From the NCBI RefSeq assembly GCF_903645325.1, contig NZ_CAHJXQ010000002.1:124001-188000 (forward strand): a stretch of 64,000 nt of DNA. The letters run 5' to 3'. The position numbers and the translations under genes were made by a program. The notes beneath the pieces are model-generated. The model was not told where the DNA came from, ran no database searches, and worked only from the letters and a program-made list of their open reading frames with translations. Source of the stretch: Microbacterium tenebrionis. GTDB taxonomy: Bacteria > Actinomycetota > Actinomycetes > Actinomycetales > Microbacteriaceae. Positions 8,491 through 16,620 of this stretch are shown piece by piece (position 1 is the first letter of the stretch; the number at the start of each line of letters is the position of its first letter).

Positions 8491-9107
8491 CGTCGTCCGA
8501 TCCGATCAGACTCGTCATCGTCGACGATCAGGCGATGCTCCGCGGAGCCCTCGCCGCTCTCCTCGAACTCGAAGCCGACCTCACCGTCGTCGGCGTCGCA
8601 GGTGACGGTGACGAGGCCGTGCGCGTCGCGTCCGACGCAGCGCCGGACGTCTGCCTCATGGACATCCAGATGCCCGGCATGGACGGGATCGCGGCGACGC
8701 AGGCCGTGCGGGCCGCGAGCCCTGCGACCCGGGTGCTCATCGTGACGACGTTCGCCAGACCCGGCTACCTGCGTTCGGCGCTGGATGCCGGTGCGAGCGG
8801 CTTCGTCGTGAAGGATGCGCCGGCCGAGCAGCTCGCCGACGCCGTTCGACGGGTGCACGTGGGGCTCGGGGTGGTCGATCCCGCGCTCGCCGAAGCCAGC
8901 CTGTTCGACGGCGCCAACCCGCTGAGCGAGCGCGAGCGCCAGGTGCTGCGGCTCGCGGCCGACGGGCGGTCCGCCGCGGCGATCGCGGCGGAGGTGTTCC
9001 TGTCGGCGGGAACCGTGCGCAACAACCTGTCGGCGGCGATCGGCAAGGTCGGGGCGGCGAACAGGGCGCAGGCGGTGCGCATCGCGCAGGACAAGGGCTG
9101 GATCTAG
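8487..9107 (+). CDS. NarL/FixJ-family response regulator
   Basis: 206 residues. Receiver domain: acidic pair D13-D14, phospho-acceptor D59 in DVCLMDIQMPGMDG, and the conserved lysine in GFVVKDAPAE near 109. LuxR-type HTH from about residue 140 (LSERERQVLRLAADGRS, then AEVFLSAGTVRNNLSAAIGK). The GTG start at 8487 overlaps the kinase TGA in GTGA, showing translational coupling to the former kinase. It is intact although its kinase is not, so it may be phosphorylated from another source or be drifting. The likely target is the upstream ABC transporter. Confidence 0.93.
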   Translation: MTSSDPIRLVIVDDQAMLRGALAALLELEADLTVVGVAGDGDEAVRVASDAAPDVCLMDIQMPGMDGIAATQAVRAASPATRVLIVTTFARPGYLRSALDAGASGFVVKDAPAEQLADAVRRVHVGLGVVDPALAEASLFDGANPLSERERQVLRLAADGRSAAAIAAEVFLSAGTVRNNLSAAIGKVGAANRAQAVRIAQDKGWI

Positions 9108-9190
9108 ACGTCCGTGCCCTGTGCGATGTCCGACCCCGCGCGTAGCGTTGGCCGCGGTCGGGCGCCGATGCTCGCCAGGAGGAGTGAGTG

Positions 9191-9571
9191 ATGGACTGGA
9201 AGATCGAACTCATCCACGTGCCGGTCAGCGACGTCGACCGGTCGAAAGACTTCTACGTGAAGATCGGGTTCAACGCCGATCACGATCAGGTCGTCCACGA
9301 GGGCCTGCGGTTCGTGCAGATGACGCCGCCGGGTTCGGCTTGCTCGATCGCGTTCGGCGAGGGCCTGGGGCTCGACCTCGAGCCGGGTCAGCAGAACACG
9401 ATCCAGGTCGTCGTGCCCGATGCCGATGCCGCGCTGGCCCAGTTGCGTGACGCCGGCGTCGAGGCGAACGGGGTCGACGAGCAGGCATGGGGCCGCTTCG
9501 TGACCTTCGACGACCCCGACGGCAACACGTGGACTCTGCAGGAGCTGCCGGACTACAGCGCGCAGGGGTGA
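9191..9571 (+). CDS. VOC-family (glyoxalase-fold) protein
   Basis: 126 residues with one pair of beta-alpha-beta-beta-beta modules. ELIHVPVSDVDRSKDFYVKIGF opens the first and TFDDPDGNTWTLQELP closes the last; its Glu is the usual second metal ligand. The family includes glyoxalases, dioxygenases and resistance proteins that bind a divalent metal; the substrate is unknown. The ATG at 9191 is preferred over an in-frame GTG one codon earlier because CCAGGAGGAG sits at the right distance. Confidence 0.85.
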   Translation: MDWKIELIHVPVSDVDRSKDFYVKIGFNADHDQVVHEGLRFVQMTPPGSACSIAFGEGLGLDLEPGQQNTIQVVVPDADAALAQLRDAGVEANGVDEQAWGRFVTFDDPDGNTWTLQELPDYSAQG

Positions 9572-9671
9572 ACCTCTTCCGTGCGCGCACCGACGGGAAT
9601 ACCGTTTGCCTGACGGGCGCTGTGCTTCTTCGCACGTCGCGCCCACTCGTGACGGCGGATGGGGTGCGCGC

Positions 9672-11426
9672 ATGGAGGGTCTTGAGGTCACGGTCCTGCT
9701 CGGACTGACGATCCTGGTCGGAACGCTGCTGGCGCCGCGGGTGCGCCTCGCGCTGCCCCTGGTGCTGGTCGTGTTCGGTCTGCTGCTCGGTTTCGTCCCG
9801 GCGCTGCGCGAGGTTCAGCTGCCGCCCGAGACCGTCCTGCTGCTGTTCCTGCCGGTCATGCTGTTCTGGGAGAGCCTGACGACGTCGCTGCGGTCGATCC
9901 GTCGCGACTTCCGGTACATCCTGCCGATGAGCACTCTGCTGGTGGTCGCCTCCGCATTCGCCGTGGCGGCTGTCGGCGTGCTGTTCGGGATGCCGTGGGA
10001 GATCGCTCTGATTCTCGGCGCCGCGGTCGCGCCACCCGATGCCACCGCGGTCGCGGCCCTGGGTCGGCTTCTGCCGCGGCGCAGTTTCATGAAGCTCAAG
10101 GCCGAGAGCCTGACCAACGACGGCACGGCTCTCGTTCTGTACGCGATCGCCGTCTCGCTCGCCGTCGGCGGGCAGATCACCCCGCTCTCGGTGACCTGGA
10201 GCGTGATCGTCTCGTACCTCGGCGGCATCGCCGTCGGCGTCGTGGTCGCCGCTCTCGCCTGGCTGCTGCTGCGGACCCCGCGGGCGACCATCGTCATCAA
10301 CGTGACGCTGCTGCTCGTTCCGCTCACGGCGTTCATGGTCGCCGAGATGATCCACGCCTCCGGTGTGCTCGCCGTGGTCGTCGCAGGGCTCATCGTCGCG
10401 TACATCAATCCGGCGATCAGCACCGCCGCATCCCGCCGTCAGGCCGAGACGGTGTGGCCGTTCGGAGTGTTCCTCCTCAACGGCGCGCTGTTCGTGCTCA
10501 TCGGGATCGAGGTGCAATGGGTCGTGCACCAGACCTCGCTGCGCGAGATCGGCTGGCTCGTGCTCGCGACACTCGCCGTGTGGCTCGTGCTGCTCGCGGT
10601 GCGGTTCGCGTTCCAGCTGCTGGCGATGCCGTTCCAGCGCGTCGGAGAGAGTGCGCGGCCTCCGCGCGGACTGCGCACGCGCATGCAGATCGTGACGACG
10701 GTCGCAGGCATGCGCGGCGCTGTGTCGCTCGCGATCGCGCTGTCCGTGCCGCTGGCCGCGCCCGACGGTGCGCCGCTGGACGGCCGCGACGACATCATCT
10801 TCGTCACCGCAGGGGTCATCCTGCTGAGCCTGCTGGTGCAGGGCCCGCTGCTGCCGGCGGTCGTCCGCTGGGCGCGGTTTCCGGTCGACCACGGCGAGGA
10901 CGAGGAGTTCGAACTCGCCGAGCGCGCGATCTCGGGCGCCGCCATGACCGCCCTCGATGCCCTCGCCGCCGAGAACGGCATCAGCGACGAGATCCGTGAC
11001 CGCGTGAGGCGCGAGGGGTATGAGCGCCTCGAGCTCGCGAACGCACGGGCGATGGCGAGGGAGCGCGCGCTCATCGACGCCGAGGTCGGGGCGATGGAGG
11101 ACATGCTCGACGCGCCCGATCCGCTCGCCGACGAATCCGTCGAGTTCGGCGACGCGTCGACGGACGTGCAGGCCTCGGCGATCGGCGTGCGGGGCACGAC
11201 GCTGCAGATGGTCGCGACCTCCACTGACGTCGATCTCGAGCAACGGTCGCCGATCATCCGTCATGAGGAGTTCGCCCGCCTCAAGCTCGCGGTTCTCGAT
11301 CACAAGCGCGAGGTGCTCTTCGGCCTACGCCGCTCCGGTGCCGTGGACGACATGATCGTCCGCCGAATCTCGGCGAACCTCGACCTCGAGCAGGTCCGCG
11401 TGCAGGGGCTCGAACTGATCGAGTGA
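9672..11426 (+). CDS. Na+(or K+)/H+ antiporter, CPA1/NhaP family
   Basis: 584 residues. The first 400 are hydrophobic with about 12 helices. The CPA1 core motif GAAVAPPDATAVAAL near residues 115-130 and LTNDGTALVLYAIAVSLAVG near 155-175 hold the Asp residues used for cation/proton exchange. RTRMQIVTTVAGMRGAVSLAIAL is the third signature. A 180-residue cytoplasmic tail rich in acidic residues follows and may be regulatory. The ATG at 9672 was chosen because MEGLEVTVLLGLTILVG begins the first helix. It is convergent with the PhzF gene, 9 nt apart. Confidence 0.92.
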   Translation: MEGLEVTVLLGLTILVGTLLAPRVRLALPLVLVVFGLLLGFVPALREVQLPPETVLLLFLPVMLFWESLTTSLRSIRRDFRYILPMSTLLVVASAFAVAAVGVLFGMPWEIALILGAAVAPPDATAVAALGRLLPRRSFMKLKAESLTNDGTALVLYAIAVSLAVGGQITPLSVTWSVIVSYLGGIAVGVVVAALAWLLLRTPRATIVINVTLLLVPLTAFMVAEMIHASGVLAVVVAGLIVAYINPAISTAASRRQAETVWPFGVFLLNGALFVLIGIEVQWVVHQTSLREIGWLVLATLAVWLVLLAVRFAFQLLAMPFQRVGESARPPRGLRTRMQIVTTVAGMRGAVSLAIALSVPLAAPDGAPLDGRDDIIFVTAGVILLSLLVQGPLLPAVVRWARFPVDHGEDEEFELAERAISGAAMTALDALAAENGISDEIRDRVRREGYERLELANARAMARERALIDAEVGAMEDMLDAPDPLADESVEFGDASTDVQASAIGVRGTTLQMVATSTDVDLEQRSPIIRHEEFARLKLAVLDHKREVLFGLRRSGAVDDMIVRRISANLDLEQVRVQGLELIE

Positions 11427-11435
11427 CAGGGCTGG

Positions 11436-12284
11436 TCAGCGGATCCGCGTCGCGCCGCCGGTGACCTCGATGCCGCCCGAGTCGGGGATCGTGACGACGA
11501 GCGCGCTCGGCCTGCCGACATGACGGCCCTGCTCGATGCGGATCGTGCGCTCCGGGTAGCCGTGCTCGCGCAGGTACGCTCCGGTGGATGCCGCAGCAGA
11601 ACCCGTCGCCGGGGCCTCGGTGATCCGGCCGACCGGGAAGAGGTTGCGGGCCTCGAAGACCCCGGGGCGGAGCTCGTGCAGCACCGTCACCGTGCCCAGC
11701 CAGCCCAGTTCGCGCATGATCGCCGCGACATCGGCGGGAAGGAAACGGAACTGGTGGAACAGGTCGAGTTCGGCGATGACCACGATGGGATGCCAGTTGC
11801 CCGCGTACGCCTCGCGGACGGGAAAGCGGGGATCGAGGTCGGCGCCGGTGAGTCCGAGAAGCGCCAGGAGGCCATCCCGCACCTCGTCGTCGATGTCGCG
11901 CACCTCGGGGTCCACGCTGGTGAAGGACACCGTCACGGCTCCGGTCTCGTCGGTCGCCGACCGCAGTTCGACCCGCCCGCCCAACGTCTCGAACGCGACA
12001 CGTCCCGCGTCGTCGCGCTCGGCCAGAGCGACCGCCGTCGCCACGGTGGCGTGGCCGCAGAACGGGACTTCGGCGGCGGGTGACCAGAACCGAACGCGAT
12101 AGGTCGGCTCATCGGCATCCTGGCCGACGACGAACGCGGTCTCCGAGTACCCGACCTCGGCGGCGATCCGCTGCATCGCAGCGTCGTCCAGGCGCGACGC
12201 GTCCAGCACGACCCCGGCCGGATTGCCGCCCTCCGCAGTCGCCGCGAATGCGCTGTACCGCAGGACCTCGGGGTCTTCTGCCAT
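11436..12284 (-). CDS. PhzF-family isomerase-like protein
   Basis: 282 residues of the phenazine-biosynthesis PhzF fold, a duplicated diaminopimelate-epimerase-like architecture. Seen: FAATAEGGNPAGVVLD at the N-terminus, the catalytic-Glu motif VGYSETAFVV near 47-56, the AEVPFCGHATVATA loop near 75, and FPVGRITEAPATGSAAAS in the second half. Most genomic members have no known substrate and the neighbourhood gives no clue to phenazine production. A TAGGCT hexamer ends 7 nt before the ATG. Confidence 0.9.
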   Translation of the reverse strand: MAEDPEVLRYSAFAATAEGGNPAGVVLDASRLDDAAMQRIAAEVGYSETAFVVGQDADEPTYRVRFWSPAAEVPFCGHATVATAVALAERDDAGRVAFETLGGRVELRSATDETGAVTVSFTSVDPEVRDIDDEVRDGLLALLGLTGADLDPRFPVREAYAGNWHPIVVIAELDLFHQFRFLPADVAAIMRELGWLGTVTVLHELRPGVFEARNLFPVGRITEAPATGSAAASTGAYLREHGYPERTIRIEQGRHVGRPSALVVTIPDSGGIEVTGGATRIR

Positions 12285-12291
12285 GGCGAGG

Positions 12292-12297
12292 AGCCTA
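12292..12297 (-). promoter_or_regulatory. -10-like hexamer of the PhzF gene, predicts leaderless mRNA
   Basis: TAGGCT on the minus strand ends 7 nt before the start codon and there is no purine-rich ribosome-binding site between. Confidence 0.5.
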
Positions 12298-12322
12298 TCG
12301 GACCACGCGACGACCAGCCCTC

Positions 12323-14092
12323 TCAGCTGTTCACCCGGATGATCTCCTGCTGATAGGGCGCGACGACGGCGGGGGAGACCCGCAGATCCAACAGCAGGAA
12401 CGGACGCTCCTCGGCGGGCTGCGCAGACCACGTCGCCAGGCGGTCCAGGTCGGCAAGGGTCTCGACGACGACGCCCTCGGCACCGACGGCGGCGGCGAAT
12501 GCCGCGAAGTCGACCTGGGGGATCAGCATCGGGTCCTCGGCGAGGCCCTTGAGCCCGTACAGGTGCACCTCGGCGCCGTAGGCGGCGTCGTTCCAGATCA
12601 CGGCGCAGCCGCGTCCGCCGGCGGAGCGCACCGCCGACTCGAGGTCGGCGATGGCCATGAGACCGCCGCCGTCGCCGCTCGTGAGCACGATCGTCGATTC
12701 CGGACGGGCACGGGTCGCGCCGACCACGCTCGGCCAGCCCTGCCCGATCGCCTGGAAAGCTGTTCCGACCATCATCATCCGATCGGGGGATGCCACCGGC
12801 CAGTACATGTTGGCCCAGCCGATGAAGTGTCCGCCGTCCGAGACGACGACACGATCCGCCGGCAGCATCTCGGCGATGCGGCGAGCAGCGGACCGCGGGT
12901 CGAGTCGGCCGCCCGGGGCGAGGTCGTCGCCGCGGTCATACGTGCGGGCGGCGGCGACATCGACGCTCTCCCGCCACGGCATCCGCCCCTGCTCATGCTT
13001 CTGCTCCGCGCCCAAGCCGGGCACAGCTTCGGATGCCGCGGGCGACTCGCCGTCGGCGCCGCCCGGATCCGCGGCGTGTTCAGCCTGGGATCCGAAGTTG
13101 TGCGCGGGGAGAGCGGGGGAGAGGCGCGCGACGAGGGCCTCGGCGACGAGGCGGGCGTCGCCGCGCACGAAGCCGCCGATGTGCGCGTGCGTCGCCGCCG
13201 GCGCGACATCGACCTGGAACACCCGTGTCCCGGGTGCGAAGAGGTCGCCGAAGCGCATCGTGAACTGATTGAGCGACGCGCCGAACACGACCGCGACATC
13301 GGCCTCGCGCACGAGCCGCATCGCGTCCTCGGCGCCGAAACCGCCCGTGACTCCCAGGTCGTATTCGGCAGCCGGGAACACGCCGCGGCCCAGAGCGGTG
13401 GATGCTGTGAGGGCACCGGTCGCGTCCGCCAGAGCGCCGAGGGGCTCACCCGCGCCCGCCAGCCACGCTCCGCGCCCGGCCAGCAGGAACGGACGCTCGG
13501 CGCCGCGCAGCGCCGCAGCGATCTCGTCGAGCATCCCGTCGGCGAACTCGCCCGCGGGGGCGAGCGCTGCGGGAACGCGCGGAGCCGGCGCATCCGGCAC
13601 CGCGCCCGCCTCGAGCGACGCGACGTCGTAGGGGACCGCAAGCACCACGGGCACCCGATACGTGAGGGCGTGCTCGACCGCGATGATCGTGGTCGCCGCA
13701 GCATCCGCCCGACCGACCGTGTACGTGCGCGCGCCGACGGCGGACGCGAGCGCGATCTGATCGACGTCCCAGGGCCGCGGGCCCGACGTCGGCTCGTCGC
13801 CGACGACGAGCACGAGCGGGATGCGGGCCTGCACGGACTCGGCCAGAGCCGTGAGCGTGTTCGTGAACCCGGCGCCGTAGGTCGCCGTGCCCGCTGCGAT
13901 CCTGCCCGAGGCGCGGTAGTGCGCATCGGCGGCGACCACGGCGCCCTGCTCGTGGCGGACCGCCGTGAACTCGGCACCGGTGTCGCGCTCGAGAGCGTCG
14001 AGGAAGTAGGCGTTGCCGTTGCCCATGACGCCGAAGACGTGGTCGACGTGCTGAGCGAGGGTGAGGGCGACGTGTGCGGAGACGGAGGGCAT
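12323..14092 (-). CDS. Thiamine-diphosphate-dependent enzyme carrying an in-frame repeat insertion
   Basis: 589 residues with the three-domain acetolactate-synthase/benzoylformate-decarboxylase layout. The Pyr domain has the catalytic Glu in FTAVRHEQGAVVAADAHYR near residue 45, the central domain runs to about 330, and the PP domain has the TPP/Mg motif SGDGGGLMAIADLESAV...WNDAAYG near 490-520. Residues 331-357 (HNFGSQAEH to ASEAV) are encoded by a palindromic repeat found twice more in the window, and the next 15 residues are also low in similarity. The insertion falls in the linker between the central and PP domains, where it could be tolerated. The substrate is unknown. The start has AAGGCTCCACC upstream; it diverges from a phosphoribosyltransferase gene. 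Confidence 0.87.
   Translation of the reverse strand: MPSVSAHVALTLAQHVDHVFGVMGNGNAYFLDALERDTGAEFTAVRHEQGAVVAADAHYRASGRIAAGTATYGAGFTNTLTALAESVQARIPLVLVVGDEPTSGPRPWDVDQIALASAVGARTYTVGRADAAATTIIAVEHALTYRVPVVLAVPYDVASLEAGAVPDAPAPRVPAALAPAGEFADGMLDEIAAALRGAERPFLLAGRGAWLAGAGEPLGALADATGALTASTALGRGVFPAAEYDLGVTGGFGAEDAMRLVREADVAVVFGASLNQFTMRFGDLFAPGTRVFQVDVAPAATHAHIGGFVRGDARLVAEALVARLSPALPAHNFGSQAEHAADPGGADGESPAASEAVPGLGAEQKHEQGRMPWRESVDVAAARTYDRGDDLAPGGRLDPRSAARRIAEMLPADRVVVSDGGHFIGWANMYWPVASPDRMMMVGTAFQAIGQGWPSVVGATRARPESTIVLTSGDGGGLMAIADLESAVRSAGGRGCAVIWNDAAYGAEVHLYGLKGLAEDPMLIPQVDFAAFAAAVGAEGVVVETLADLDRLATWSAQPAEERPFLLLDLRVSPAVVAPYQQEIIRVNS
13021..13103. repeat. Palindromic repeat copy A, inside the TPP-enzyme coding sequence
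   Basis: 83 bp. The arms GCACAGCTTCGGATGCC (13021-13037) and GGGATCCGAAGTTGTGC (13087-13103) pair at 15 of 17 positions. The internal block CGGCGTGT near the right arm is shared with copies B and C. It stays open in the TPP-enzyme frame and contributes residues 331-357. This is the only copy of the family in the window that lies in a gene. Confidence 0.85.
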
Positions 14093-14240
14093 GGTGGAGC
14101 CTTTCGAGACGGTATCGGGATGGATTCCGTATGTGTCTCGCGCGGCGCTTCGATGCGTTGCCTGCTTCGTGCCCTTTTTTCGAGCACCGGCTCGGCCGGA
14201 CCCGTCGATTCTACTGCGGGGGAGGCGGAAGAATGGTCGC

Positions 14241-14612
14241 ATGACGGCTGACGTGCGCGAGACCCTCACCTGGGACGGATTCGGATCGGCGACGCGGGAT
14301 CTCGCCCGCAGCATCCTCGACAGCGGCTTCGAGCCGGAGGTGGTGGTCGCGATCGCCCGCGGCGGGCTGCTCCCGGCCGGAGCGATCGCCTACGGCCTCG
14401 GCGCGAAGAACTGCGGCGCGATCAACGTCGAGTTCTACACGGGGATCGGCACTGTGCTGGATGCTCCGGAGGTGCTGCCGCCCGAGCTCGACATGGCCTA
14501 CCTCGACGGACGCCGCGTGCTGCTCGTCGATGACGTGGCCGATTCCGGGCGCACGCTCGCGCTCGCCGTGGAGCTCCTGGAGGCCAAGGGCGCCGAGGTG
14601 CGCTCGGTATGA
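14241..14612 (+). CDS. Phosphoribosyltransferase, C-terminally truncated
   Basis: 123 residues of a xanthine/hypoxanthine-type type I phosphoribosyltransferase. VVVAIARGGLLPAGAIAYGL near residues 34-53 and the PRPP loop VLLVDDVADSGRTLALA near 92-107 are intact. Relatives usually run about 150 residues, and the final strands with the aromatic, Trp-rich tail are missing: the frame ends at GAEVRSV. The sequence after about 14608 reads as an unrelated hydrophobic fragment, so a deletion has probably fused the gene to another remnant. A GGAGG sits upstream of the ATG. Activity is doubtful. Confidence 0.75.
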   Translation: MTADVRETLTWDGFGSATRDLARSILDSGFEPEVVVAIARGGLLPAGAIAYGLGAKNCGAINVEFYTGIGTVLDAPEVLPPELDMAYLDGRRVLLVDDVADSGRTLALAVELLEAKGAEVRSV

Positions 14613-14775
14613 CGCGGTCGAACTCATCGCGGCGATCGTCATCTTCAGTTGGATCATGATGTTCCTGCGGGCCGCGGACGAGGTCGCCGCCGTCGCGGCA
14701 CGAGCGCGCAGCCCAGCATTATGCATAGACTCTTTACAATTGCGCGTCGCTGATCGGCGCATCTCCCCGTCCTGA
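14609..14775 (+). pseudogene. Unidentified C-terminal membrane fragment fused to the phosphoribosyltransferase
   Basis: In the frame next to the phosphoribosyltransferase, the sequence reads YDAVELIAAIVIFSWIMMF followed by LRAADEVAAVAARARS and runs to a stop at 14775. The composition is that of a real transmembrane helix with an amphipathic tail, but it has no start codon of its own and the family is not recognised. It looks like the tail of a gene whose front was deleted. Confidence 0.4.
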
Positions 14776-14785
14776 GAGCCGCCCC

Positions 14786-15673
14786 ATGCCCATCACCGTC
14801 GCCGTGGATCTCGGCAAGACCCGTTGCCGGGTCGCGATCATGGATGCCGGCGCCCGGCGCGTTTGCACCGGACCGGGCGCCCCTGGGCTGGCAACGTCCG
14901 GCGGTGTCGATGCCGCACGGGCCGCGATCGAGCCGCTCGCCGCGCAGGCGGGCCGGTTCGAGGTGCTCGCCGTCGGTGCGGCCGGCGCCTGGGCGGATCC
15001 GGATGCCGCGCACGACCTCGCGCGACGTCTCGCGGAGGCGACCGGGGCACAGGTGGCCGTCGCATCGGATGTCGTCACGGCTCACGCCGGTGCGCTGGAC
15101 GGCGGGCAGGGCACGCTGCTCATCGCCGGCACAGGAGCTGCGGCGCTGGGCGTCGCCGACGCCGGAACCCGGCTCATCGACGGATGGGGCCCCGACATCG
15201 GGGACCTCGGCGGGGGGTCGTGGATCGGCCGGGAGGGCGTGCGCGCCGCGCTGCGCGCCCGCGACGGGCTCGGGCAGCCGACCGTGCTGTCCGACGCGAT
15301 CGCCGCGCACATCGCTCCCGCTCCGGATGCCGTCGCCTGGCTCGCAGGCCTCCTCCCCGTCGCGCGGCAGCTCGCCGGGATCGCCCCGCTCGTCCTGGAT
15401 GCCGCGCGCGACGGCGACCAGATCGCCGCACAGATCGCCGCGGAGGCGGTTCGTCTGCTCACGGCATCCGCCGTCGCGGCATCCGACCACCCCGGCGTAG
15501 TCGTGCACGGCGGGCTCACCGAGCATCTGTGGTTCCGCGCCGAGCTCGAGCGCTCCCTGACCGACGCCGGCCGCGCGCCGGTGCCCGCCCGAGGGGACGC
15601 CCTCGATGGTGCTGCCCTGCTCGCGCTGCGCGCGGACACACCTCACGAAAGGTTCGTCCACCGTGTCCGATGA
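14786..15673 (+). CDS. BadF/BadG-type amino-sugar kinase (GlcNAc or MurNAc kinase, MurK-like)
   Basis: 295 residues of the ASKHA fold. The phosphate-1 loop VAVDLGKTRCRVA lies at the N-terminus, an adenosine-binding LIAGTGAAALG near residue 110, and DIGDLGGGSWIGREG near 140. The stop overlaps the murQ start by 11 nt, so the two are translationally coupled. MurQ needs MurNAc-6-P, and BadF-family MurK enzymes make it from free MurNAc (and also phosphorylate GlcNAc), so that is the inferred role. The upstream region (14710-14785) is AT-rich for this genome and probably holds the promoter. Confidence 0.82.
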   Translation: MPITVAVDLGKTRCRVAIMDAGARRVCTGPGAPGLATSGGVDAARAAIEPLAAQAGRFEVLAVGAAGAWADPDAAHDLARRLAEATGAQVAVASDVVTAHAGALDGGQGTLLIAGTGAAALGVADAGTRLIDGWGPDIGDLGGGSWIGREGVRAALRARDGLGQPTVLSDAIAAHIAPAPDAVAWLAGLLPVARQLAGIAPLVLDAARDGDQIAAQIAAEAVRLLTASAVAASDHPGVVVHGGLTEHLWFRAELERSLTDAGRAPVPARGDALDGAALLALRADTPHERFVHRVR

Positions 15674-16607
15674 CCCTCGTTCCTCCGATCGCCTGTCCGC
15701 CCTCATCGGACAGCTCGCCCAGCTCGACACCGAGGCCGCGACCACGGAGCGCGGTGATCTCGACCTGCAGAGCACCGTCGAGCTCGTCCGGCTCATGAAC
15801 GCCGAGGACCAGCGGGTGCCCGCGGCCGTCGCCGAGCGCGCGGCGGACATCGCTCGCGCCGTCGACGGGATCACCGAGTGTTTCCGCCGTGGCGGCCGGC
15901 TCATCTACATCGGCGCCGGGACGGCCGGACGCATCGGCGTGCTCGACGCGAGCGAGTGCCCTCCCACGTTCGGCACGGACCCCTCGATGGTCATCGGGCT
16001 CATCGCGGGAGGGGAGAGAGCAGTGCGATCCGCCGTCGAGAACGCGGAGGACGACCGCGACGCCGCAGGCGTGTCGCTGCGCGAACTCGGGCTGACCGAG
16101 CGCGACACCGTCGTCGGCATCTCGGCATCCGGCCGGACCCCGTACGTGATCGGCGGACTCGAGTACGCCCGCGGCATCGGGGCGCTCACGGTGGCGATCG
16201 CGTCGAACAGCGACTCCGCCATCGGTGCGGTGGCGGAGATCCCCATCGAGATCGTCACGGGTCCGGAGTTCATCTCCGGGTCCACGAGGCTGAAGTCGGG
16301 CACGACCCAGAAGCTCGTCGTCAACATGCTGACGACGCTGTCGATGATCCGACTGGGCAAGACCTATCGCGGGGTGATGGTCGACCTCGTCGCCACGAAC
16401 GAGAAGCTGCACGCACGATCGATCCGCACCGTCGCGGAACTGACCGGCGTCGGCGTCGATGAGGCGGATGCGGCGCTGCGGGCTGCGGACGGATCGGTCA
16501 AGCTCGCGCTGCTCATGACCATCACGGGCGCCGAGGCGTCCCGTGCGCGCGACGCGCTCGCCGCAGCGGACGGCATCCTGCGCGAGGCGATCGCGTCCCT
16601 GGGCTGA
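15663..16607 (+). CDS. murQ: N-acetylmuramic acid 6-phosphate etherase
   Basis: Cleaves the lactyl ether of MurNAc-6-P to give GlcNAc-6-P and D-lactate, which feeds nagA. 314 residues with a SIS fold: YIGAGTAGRIGVLDASECPP near residues 80-100 (catalytic Glu in ASECPP), VVGISASGRTPYVIGGL near 155, and TGPEFISGSTRLKSGTTQK near 200. GTG start GTGTCCGATGA overlaps the kinase stop; the preceding CGAAAGG could be a ribosome-binding site. The C-terminus ends 13 nt from the convergent HAD gene. Confidence 0.96.
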   Translation: MSDDPRSSDRLSALIGQLAQLDTEAATTERGDLDLQSTVELVRLMNAEDQRVPAAVAERAADIARAVDGITECFRRGGRLIYIGAGTAGRIGVLDASECPPTFGTDPSMVIGLIAGGERAVRSAVENAEDDRDAAGVSLRELGLTERDTVVGISASGRTPYVIGGLEYARGIGALTVAIASNSDSAIGAVAEIPIEIVTGPEFISGSTRLKSGTTQKLVVNMLTTLSMIRLGKTYRGVMVDLVATNEKLHARSIRTVAELTGVGVDEADAALRAADGSVKLALLMTITGAEASRARDALAAADGILREAIASLG

Positions 16608-16620
16608 ACAGACAGGGCGC

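Noticed and set aside
9270..11303. A 677-codon minus-strand frame opposite the CPA1 antiporter
   Set aside because: Antisense to a clear transporter, with His/Arg/Gln-rich low-complexity sequence.
12080..14251. A 723-codon plus-strand frame over the TPP enzyme
   Set aside because: Antisense to Pyr and PP domain motifs; no start signal.
14710..14785. DasR/NagR-like operator before the amino-sugar kinase
   Set aside because: The region is AT-rich and contains TAGACT and TTTACA, but no inverted GTCTAGAC-like site, so no claim is made.
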